From Azospirillum formosense (GTDB taxonomy: Bacteria > Pseudomonadota > Alphaproteobacteria > Azospirillales > Azospirillaceae): 64,000 nucleotides of DNA. Under the pieces are notes generated by a model that was not told the DNA's origin, did not search any database, and worked only from the letters and a program-made list of their open reading frames with translations. Below, one piece after another: positions 58,200-64,000 of this stretch. The first letter of the stretch is position 1, and the number at the start of each line of letters is the position of its first letter. The stretch is taken from the NCBI RefSeq assembly GCF_040500525.1, contig NZ_CP159402.1, positions 2,482,501 to 2,546,500 on the forward strand, in the 5' to 3' direction. The translations under genes and the position numbers were made by a program.

Positions 58200-58733
58200 T
58201 CAGTCGGAGATGTTGGGCGGGTCGGGATCGTCCGACCAGTCGTCCTTCGGGGCCGGGTAGCGCTCCAGCCATTTGCGGACCAAGGCGACGTGGCCGGCCT
58301 CCTCCTCCGCGAACTCGCGGGCGAGGCGGGCGACCTCCGGGTCCTTGGTCTCGGCGGCGACCGAGGCGTAGTAGTTGTTGCCCTGATGCTCGCTCAACAG
58401 CGCCATCTTCAGCGCGTGGTGCGGCTTCATCAGGTAATGAGCGTTCTCGAAGGCCGCGGCCTCCGGGGACTCGGTGGTGGCGTCCCACTGGAACTCCCAG
58501 GGGGCGACCTTGGGAAGCGGGCCGAATTCCCGGGCGATCTGCTTCACCTCCTCGGCGTGCTTGCCCGAATAGGTGGACAGATCGCGGAACAGCTTGGCGA
58601 CCTCCAGGTTGTTGTGGGCCTCCATGCTGTCGGCCAGCTCGGTGTAGCGCTCCGCCGCCTCGATCTCCAGGGCCAGCGCGTGGGCGAGGAACAGGCCGAC
58701 GTTGGCGGCCCCGTTCAGCACTTTCGTCTTCAT
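58200..58733 (-). CDS. Rubrerythrin-like ferritin-family protein
   Basis: A 177-aa di-iron four-helix protein: ALEIEAAERYTELADSMEAH, YSGKHAEEVKQIAREFG, LLSEHQGNNYYASVAAETKD and REFAEEEAGHVALVRKWLERY carry the expected Glu and ExxH ligands. No rubredoxin domain, so it is an erythrin-type protein, likely removing oxygen or peroxide. Its start overlaps the korB stop by 4 bp (ATGA), so it is translated together with the oxygen-sensitive ferredoxin oxidoreductase. Confidence 0.9.
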   Translation of the reverse strand: MKTKVLNGAANVGLFLAHALALEIEAAERYTELADSMEAHNNLEVAKLFRDLSTYSGKHAEEVKQIAREFGPLPKVAPWEFQWDATTESPEAAAFENAHYLMKPHHALKMALLSEHQGNNYYASVAAETKDPEVARLAREFAEEEAGHVALVRKWLERYPAPKDDWSDDPDPPNISD

Positions 58734-59572
58734 ACCGCGAACCCCTCTTCGATCTGCGCGATGCTGCGGGTGGCCGCCGATTCCGGCTGGAACGGGCGGC
58801 GGTTGCCGGCGAGGAAGATGCCGAGGCCGAACCCGTCGTCCTCAAGGACGGCGCGCATCGCCTCGTTCGGGTCGTCCGTCGGCTCGCGGCCGTAGGGATG
58901 GACCGTGCTCTTCCAGCCGCGCTGCTCGGGGCGGAAGGTGACGCAGGGGGACAGGATGTGGATGACCGAGAAGCCTGGGTGCCGCACGCCTTCCACGATC
59001 AGGCGCGCGACCTCGTTCGGGTTGTTGGAGAAGCCGCGGGCGACGAAGTTCGCGCCGCAGGCCAGCGCCAGCGCGACCGGCTGGATCGGGTTGACGCCCG
59101 GCCCTTCCGGGGTCAGCTTCGACTCGCACCAGTCGGCCTCGGTGGTCGGCGAGGCCTGGCCCTTGGTCATGCCGTAGACCTGGTTGTCCATGACGATGTA
59201 GGTCATGTCCACGTTGCGGCGGCAGGCGTGCAGGAAGTGGTTGCCGCCGATCGAGAAGCCGTCGCCGTCGCCGCCGAAGATCAGCACGTTCAGCTCCGGC
59301 CGGGCCAGCTTCACGCCGGACGCCACGGCCAGCGAGCGGCCGTGCACCGTGTGGTAGCCGTAGACGCTGGTGTAGGCGGGGATGCGCGACGAGCAGCCGA
59401 TGCCCGACACAACGACGGTGTTGTGGCGCTCCAGCCCCATGGTCGCCATGGCGCGGGTGATGCCGGCCAGCACGGAATAGTCGCCGCAGCCGGGGCACCA
59501 GATGGGCTTCACGTCGGACTTGTAGTCGCCGGGCAGCGGGCCCACGACATCGTCGGTCAGATGGGTATCCAT
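58730..59572 (-). CDS. korB: 2-oxoacid:ferredoxin oxidoreductase beta subunit
   Basis: TPP-binding subunit of the enzyme turning 2-oxoglutarate (or a related 2-oxoacid) and CoA into acyl-CoA, CO2 and reduced ferredoxin. 280 aa. TPP/Mg motif FGGDGDGFSIGGNHFLHA followed by VMDNQVYGMTKGQ. Cysteines for one [4Fe-4S] cluster are in WCPGCGDY, GIGCSS and SPCVTF. Follows korA by 20 bp. Substrate preference cannot be fixed from sequence; the two-subunit form is most often KorAB. Confidence 0.94.
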   Translation of the reverse strand: MDTHLTDDVVGPLPGDYKSDVKPIWCPGCGDYSVLAGITRAMATMGLERHNTVVVSGIGCSSRIPAYTSVYGYHTVHGRSLAVASGVKLARPELNVLIFGGDGDGFSIGGNHFLHACRRNVDMTYIVMDNQVYGMTKGQASPTTEADWCESKLTPEGPGVNPIQPVALALACGANFVARGFSNNPNEVARLIVEGVRHPGFSVIHILSPCVTFRPEQRGWKSTVHPYGREPTDDPNEAMRAVLEDDGFGLGIFLAGNRRPFQPESAATRSIAQIEEGFAV

Positions 59573-59592
59573 GGATTTCGTGCTCCGGCCGG

Positions 59593-61314
59593 TCAGATCA
59601 GGGAAAGAAGCGTCTCGTGCACCTCGCGGGCGCGGATCGGCAGCGGGCCGGGGCGGCTGAACACCGACACCGCGCCCGGCAGGTCGTAATGCCCGCGGAG
59701 GAACTTGTGGAACTGGGCGCCGTGCGTCTGCTCGACGACCAGCACCTTCGAGACGCCCTCCAGCGCCGCGGCCAGCTTGGCCGGCTGCACCGGGGAGATC
59801 AGGCGGATGGCGACCAGCCGGGCCTTGGTGCCGGCGGCCTCCAGCCGGCGCACCGCCTCGCGCGACGGGCCGGTGGCGGAGCCCCAGGTGACGACGGCGA
59901 TCTCGCCCTCGCCCTCGACGTCGGCCCAGGCGTCGCCGTAGTCGTGGGAGGTCAGCTTGCGCAGCCGTTTGTCGAGCTGCTTCTGGTGATCGGACGCCTG
60001 CGAGGACGGCAGGGCGCTCTCCGCATGCTCCAGGCCGTCGGCGGTGTGCTCGCCGCCCGGCATGCCGGGGATGGCGGCGGGGGAGACGCCCGACTCGGTG
60101 TCGGCGTAGCGCAGGTACTTGCCCTCGCCGCCGAGGTCGGTCGCCAGCAGGCGGTTGGCCTTGTGGGGGGCGTCGGCCGGCTTGTCGACGATGGCGCGGG
60201 ACTGGCCCATCGCCTGATCGGACAGAACGATCGCCGGGGTCTGCAGCGCCTCGGCCAGATGCACCGCCCATTGGGTGGTGAACAGGCAGTCGGCGATGGA
60301 GGTCGGGCCGACCACCAGATGCGGAGCGTCGCCGTGCAGGCCGTAGACGGCGATGTTCAGGTCGGACTGTTCGGACTTGGTCGGGATGCCGGTGGACGGG
60401 CCGCCGCGCTGCACGTCGACGATCACCACCGGGGTCTCCGAGGCGACGCCCAGGCCGATGCATTCGGTCATCAGCGACAGGCCGGGGCCGGCGGTCGCGG
60501 TGATCGAGGGCACGCCGCTGAAGGAGGCGCCCAGGCACATGGCGATGGAGGCCAGCTCATCCTCCGCCTGGACCAGCTTGCCGCCGGTCTTGGCGAGGTT
60601 GAGGGCCAGCCATTCCAGGATCTCGGTCGCCGGGGTGATCGGGTAGGCGGCGCAGAACTTCACCCCGCCCTTCAGCGCGCCCAGCCCGGCGGCCTCGTTG
60701 CCGGAGATGTTCCAGCGGGTGGCGCCCTCCTTGTTGGGGGCGGCCAGCTCCAGGCCGAGGTTCCAGCCGGCGGCCTCCCTGGACCCGGCGTCGATGCCGG
60801 CGTTGGACGCCTGGATGGCGGCGTCGCCCTTCTTGCCCAGCGCCTTTTGGATCACCGCGTCGATGCCGGCGCGCGGCAGGCCGACGATCGCCGCGACGGC
60901 GCCCAGCCCCACCATGTTGACGCGCCCGCCGGGAATGCGCCCGGCCAGTTCCTTGATCGGCAGTTCGACCTGCCTGGCGCCGCTGGCGGCCAGGACCGCG
61001 GGCACCTCGCCCTGGCTGGGGTCGGTGATGATGACGCTCTTGTCCGACAGCGGAAGCTCGGCCGCGAAGCGCTCCACATTCTGCCAGTCGAAGGCGACGA
61101 TCAGGTCGAAACGGTCCCCCGGACCGTAAACGGGTGTCGGCGACAGGCGAACGAGGGCGGCGGCCTCGCCGCCACGGATCTGCGGGCCGGTCGACCGCGA
61201 CATCAATCCGTACCATCCCACGTTGGCGGCGGCATCCAGCAGCATCTGTCCGGCGGTCATCGCGCCGGCGCCACCGCTGCCCACCAGGGCAATCGTGACC
61301 GAGTCCACTGTCAT
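59593..61314 (-). CDS. korA: 2-oxoacid:ferredoxin oxidoreductase alpha subunit
   Basis: A 573-aa chain with the gamma domain fused in front of the alpha domain. The gamma part begins ALVGSGGAGAMTAGQMLLDAA, and the alpha part contains GNEAAGLGALKGGVKFCAAYPITPATEILE (family TPP-contact region), TATAGPGLSLMTECIGL and DVQRGGPSTGIPTKSEQSDL. C-terminal domain II: AVVTWGSATGPSREAVRR and VVEQTHGAQFHKFLRG. First gene of korA-korB-rubrerythrin. Strongly supports anaerobic or microaerobic ferredoxin-linked metabolism. Confidence 0.95.
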   Translation of the reverse strand: MTVDSVTIALVGSGGAGAMTAGQMLLDAAANVGWYGLMSRSTGPQIRGGEAAALVRLSPTPVYGPGDRFDLIVAFDWQNVERFAAELPLSDKSVIITDPSQGEVPAVLAASGARQVELPIKELAGRIPGGRVNMVGLGAVAAIVGLPRAGIDAVIQKALGKKGDAAIQASNAGIDAGSREAAGWNLGLELAAPNKEGATRWNISGNEAAGLGALKGGVKFCAAYPITPATEILEWLALNLAKTGGKLVQAEDELASIAMCLGASFSGVPSITATAGPGLSLMTECIGLGVASETPVVIVDVQRGGPSTGIPTKSEQSDLNIAVYGLHGDAPHLVVGPTSIADCLFTTQWAVHLAEALQTPAIVLSDQAMGQSRAIVDKPADAPHKANRLLATDLGGEGKYLRYADTESGVSPAAIPGMPGGEHTADGLEHAESALPSSQASDHQKQLDKRLRKLTSHDYGDAWADVEGEGEIAVVTWGSATGPSREAVRRLEAAGTKARLVAIRLISPVQPAKLAAALEGVSKVLVVEQTHGAQFHKFLRGHYDLPGAVSVFSRPGPLPIRAREVHETLLSLI

Positions 61315-61539
61315 TGGTTAATCCCTTGCGTCCGAATGTGAGTCGCCCGACGCCCGTACGGCTACGTCAGCATTGCGGAACAAGGGAATGATCTGGCGCA
61401 AACCGGACGAAAGACGCCACGATTCCGTCAAGTCGTGTCCTGGAATGGTCCGGCCAGATCTTGTTTGGCGACCGGCCATCCCTTGGCGCCGATTGCTTCC
61501 GGGATTGTTGCCGGACCGGAATGGCGGGCGCCTTGCAGC

Positions 61540-62232
61540 TCACTCGCTGTAGCGTTCTTCCCGCCAGGGATCGGCGTCATTGTGATAGCCGCGGACCTCC
61601 CAGTAGCCGCGGCGATCCTCCGCCAGGAATTCGATTCGCTTCACCCACTTGGCGCTCTTCCAGAAATAGAGCTTCGGCACGACGACTCGGACGGGACCGC
61701 CATGGTCGCGGCTGATCGGCTGGTCCTCCCAGCCGGTGGCGAGCAGAGCGTCCTCCGCCGCGAAGGCCTCCAGCGGCAGGTTGGTGGTGTAGCCGTCCGC
61801 GGAATGGCAGAGCACGAAGCGCGCCTCCGGCCGCGGCTGGACGACCGACAGCAGGTGGCGGGTGGACACGCCCTCCCAGTGGTTGTCGTAGCGCGACCAG
61901 GTGGTGACGCAGTGGATGTCGGAGACGACGCGCTCCCGCGGCTGGGCCTGCAGGTCCGCCCAGCTCCAGGTGACGGGGTTGGCGACCAGCCCGTCCACCG
62001 CCAGGGTCCAGGTCGCCTCGGTCACCCGCGGCAGGATGCCGAGATCGAGCACCGGCCAGGTCTCCACCAGGCGCTGGCCGGGCGGCAGACGGTCGCGTGC
62101 CGGGTCGGCGGTCTTTCCGGTCAGCCCGCGCCCTTCCCGCGCCCATTGCTCCTTGGTGGCGACCAGCTTGTCGCGGATCCGGCCGTCCTCGGGCCCGTCC
62201 TGTGGCCCGTTTCCTGCGATGTCGTCCGCCAT
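61540..62232 (-). CDS. Sulfite oxidase-fold molybdopterin-dependent oxidoreductase, no signal peptide
   Basis: A 230-aa SUOX/YedY-type domain: WTLAVDGLVANPVTWSWADL, the molybdenum-ligand Cys in SDIHCVTTWSRYDNHWEGV, SADGYTTNLPLEAF, HGGPVRVVVPKLYFWKSAKW and WEVRGYHNDADPWREERY. Unlike MsrP/YedY it lacks a Tat signal, and GGAGGA just before the ATG at 62232 supports this start, so a cytoplasmic enzyme is predicted. Partner and substrate unknown. Confidence 0.88.
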   Translation of the reverse strand: MADDIAGNGPQDGPEDGRIRDKLVATKEQWAREGRGLTGKTADPARDRLPPGQRLVETWPVLDLGILPRVTEATWTLAVDGLVANPVTWSWADLQAQPRERVVSDIHCVTTWSRYDNHWEGVSTRHLLSVVQPRPEARFVLCHSADGYTTNLPLEAFAAEDALLATGWEDQPISRDHGGPVRVVVPKLYFWKSAKWVKRIEFLAEDRRGYWEVRGYHNDADPWREERYSE

Positions 62233-62485
62233 GGTGGTCCTCCGACGGGGTGGAGCGGCAGCGATGTCTCTGGTGAGCAATATGGATTTATGCATGGATG
62301 GGGGCCGGTGTCAGCGCCGATGCCGTGGTTTCCGGCGGTGCGAACGTCTGATCCGCACCCTTTCCGCTTCATTTTCCCGCGGTTGGGCTGGAAATAGACG
62401 GTTAGGACGGCCCCCCTGCCCCTGTTCACGGCCCGCCTTGCTCTGATAGCATGTCCGCCATGCATGACTTGCCATGTTGCCACCC

Positions 62486-64000
62486 ATGACCACCGCCCTG
62501 CCCGTCGCCCCGCACGCCGATGCGGCGCCACTTGGGCTGGGACGGGCCCGGCTGGAGAAGGACAAGCTGGACATGGGCCCGGAAGAAGCCGCGGGACTGC
62601 AATGGCTGGACGCGCTCGCCACGCCGCTGTGGCTGCTCCACCCCGATGGCCTGACCGTATGGCTGAACGGCGCCGCCCGCGCGCTGATCGGCCTGGAGCG
62701 CGACGCGCCCGCCGCCGCCGTCCGTATCAGCCTGTCCAGCCGTTTCCCCGCCGCGCTGGAGCAGGCCGCCGCGGGGCGGACGGTGGAGGTGCGGGCGGTC
62801 ATCCACGCCCCCCTGGTCCTGCCGCTGGAGGTGGACCTGCGGCTGGTTCCGGCGCCCTGCCGGAACGGGCTGATCCTGGCCGAAGCCCCCGCCGACAGCG
62901 GCGCCCGGCAGGAGATGATGCGGCTGAACGAACAGCTCATCGCGCTGTCCTACGCCTATCCCGACATCCGCTTCGAACTGCTGCGCGACGGCACCATCCT
63001 CGACTTCGCCGCCGCCAGCCCCGGCGACCTCAACGTCCCCGCCGAGCGCTTCCTGGCGCACCGGGTGCAGGAGGTGCTGCCCGAACCCGCCGCCGCGATG
63101 CTCGCCACGGCGCTCGGCCGGCTGAACGAAGGGCAGACGGTCATCGGCCTCGACTTTTCCCTGCCGCCGCCCGGCCAGACGGGGGTCGGCCAGACGGGGA
63201 CCGGCCAGACGGGGACCGGACCGGTGGGAGCCGTCAAATTCTTCGAGGCGCGGCTGGTCGCCCTGCCCGACAGCGACCGCGTGATGTGCAGCATCCGCAA
63301 CGTCACCGAGCGGGTGCAGGCGGAAAGCGCCGCTCGGCGCGCCCACCATCTGCTGTCCGACGCCATCGAATGCATCACCGAAGGCTTCGTGCTGTACGAC
63401 GCCCAGGACCGGCTGGTGATGTGCAACGGGCGCTATCGCGAGCTGTTCTCCACCAACACCGACCTCATCACGCCGGGGGCACGCTTCGAGGAGGTGCTGC
63501 GCAGCGGGGTCGAGCGGGGCGTTTACCGGGTGCCGGACGGCGACCTGGCGGGCTGGATCGAACGGCGGATCGCGCAGCACCGCGGCGCCGGCCCGCCCAT
63601 GGAGGTGCAGCTTCACGACGGGCGCTGGCTCCGCATCGAGGAGTGGCGGACCCACGAGGGCGGGACCGTCGGCATCCGCGCCGACATCACCGACCTGAAG
63701 GTCCGCGAGGCCGAGCTGAGCGCCGCCCGCGACGAGGCCGAACAGGCCAACCAGCGCAAGTCCGACTATGTCCACCATCTGAGCCACGAGCTGCGCACGC
63801 CGCTGAACGCCGTGCTCGGCTTCGCCCAGATCATCCATGACGAGATGATGGGGCCGAACAACCCGCGCTACCGCGAATATGCCGGGCAGATCGCGGCGGC
63901 CGGCGTCTACATGCTGGACCTCATCAACAACCTGCTCGACCTCGCGCGGATCGAGGCGGGGCGGATGGACCTCCATGAGGAGGCCTGCAACCTGTCCCTG
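62486..64000 (+). CDS. PAS-domain sensor histidine kinase (3' end beyond window)
   Basis: At least 505 codons, open to the window edge. About residues 35-100: PAS-like (WLDALATPLWLLHPDGLTVWL). Two further PAS-like modules: RFELLRDGTILDFAAASPGD and ITEGFVLYDAQDRLVMCNGRYRE with a PAC-like end. The HisKA dimerisation helix has the phospho-accepting His in HHLSHELRTPLNAVLGFAQI. The ATPase domain lies past the window. No membrane segment, so it is a cytosolic sensor. A 15-bp tandem repeat encodes GQTG(V/T) units near residue 230. An ATG at 62474 is an alternative start. Confidence 0.9.
   Translation, partial: MTTALPVAPHADAAPLGLGRARLEKDKLDMGPEEAAGLQWLDALATPLWLLHPDGLTVWLNGAARALIGLERDAPAAAVRISLSSRFPAALEQAAAGRTVEVRAVIHAPLVLPLEVDLRLVPAPCRNGLILAEAPADSGARQEMMRLNEQLIALSYAYPDIRFELLRDGTILDFAAASPGDLNVPAERFLAHRVQEVLPEPAAAMLATALGRLNEGQTVIGLDFSLPPPGQTGVGQTGTGQTGTGPVGAVKFFEARLVALPDSDRVMCSIRNVTERVQAESAARRAHHLLSDAIECITEGFVLYDAQDRLVMCNGRYRELFSTNTDLITPGARFEEVLRSGVERGVYRVPDGDLAGWIERRIAQHRGAGPPMEVQLHDGRWLRIEEWRTHEGGTVGIRADITDLKVREAELSAARDEAEQANQRKSDYVHHLSHELRTPLNAVLGFAQIIHDEMMGPNNPRYREYAGQIAAAGVYMLDLINNLLDLARIEAGRMDLHEEACNLSL
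63173..63232 (+). repeat. Tandem 15-bp repeat inside the sensor kinase gene
   Basis: Three near-identical 15-bp units (GGCCAGACGGGGRYC type) and a fourth degenerate unit, encoding GQTGV-GQTGT-GQTGT-GPVGA between two PAS modules. In frame, so gain or loss of a unit would keep the protein intact. Confidence 0.85.

Noticed and set aside
62464..63840. Alternative plus-strand frame over the sensor kinase gene
   Set aside because: Arg/Pro/Gly-rich with no domain; the chosen frame shows PAS and HisKA motifs and runs open to the window end.

Overview
The window is 64 kb of GC-rich (roughly 70%) chromosomal sequence from an alphaproteobacterium, most likely Azospirillum (A. brasilense group). The best specific clue is a PII gene flanked by a ubiH-type hydroxylase and an aspartate aminotransferase-like gene, the arrangement known around glnZ in A. 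brasilense. Polyhydroxyalkanoate genes, a CIRCE-controlled groESL, a psp envelope-stress locus and a 2-oxoacid:ferredoxin oxidoreductase fit a microaerophilic, PHB-storing, metabolically versatile soil bacterium. No insertion sequence, CRISPR array or rRNA is visible; there is one tRNA, tRNA-Arg(ACG).

Layout. 1-2.8 kb: 3' part of a DUF3369-GGDEF diguanylate cyclase, then two small membrane-anchored coiled-coil proteins. 2.9-5.7 kb: psp locus (48-aa membrane protein, pspA, pspB, pspC) behind a consensus sigma-54 promoter, divergent from pspF. 5.7-9.8 kb: PHA-associated protein, class A PBP, flavoprotein. 9.9-14.6 kb: peroxide block (87-aa protein, pentaheme quinol-dehydrogenase-type cytochrome c, di-heme cytochrome c peroxidase, catalase). 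14.7-18 kb: groEL, groES, usg, GH24 lysozyme. 18-24 kb: a 1164-aa fusion resembling both subunits of the NfnAB transhydrogenase, heme A synthase, PHA depolymerase. 24.4-27.6 kb: endonuclease/exonuclease/phosphatase protein overlapping a phospholipase D-VTT fusion. 27.9-31 kb: an oligopeptide-type ABC transporter that looks decayed (frameshift, lost loops, lost catalytic residues). 31-40.5 kb: MscS channel, YbbAP-like ABC exporter with divergent arylesterase, FIST protein, aldo/keto reductase, ThpR. 40.5-44.2 kb: 170-bp palindromic element, ubiH, glnZ, aat. 44.3-50 kb: ftsK, lolA, hdeD-like, comM. 50-54.9 kb: creatininase, ABC binding protein plus two permeases without ATPases, xanthine phosphoribosyltransferase. 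55-58.7 kb: tRNA-Arg, small genes, and several ferritin-like stress proteins. 58.7-61.3 kb: korA-korB with a rubrerythrin-like gene overlapping korB. 61.5-64 kb: sulfite-oxidase-fold oxidoreductase and the start of a PAS sensor kinase that runs off the window.

The most interesting themes are (i) low-potential electron transfer: KorAB, a fused Nfn-like enzyme and co-translated rubrerythrin; (ii) a short putative quinol-to-peroxide chain; (iii) an apparently inactivated ABC transporter in the same window as one lacking its ATPases; and (iv) regulatory DNA: sigma-54 promoters at psp and probably glnZ, CIRCE at groES, operator-like palindromes, a nested palindromic element and a family of CCCTCCCC/GGGGAGGG extragenic repeats. 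Functions are from family recognition by eye; no searches were run.
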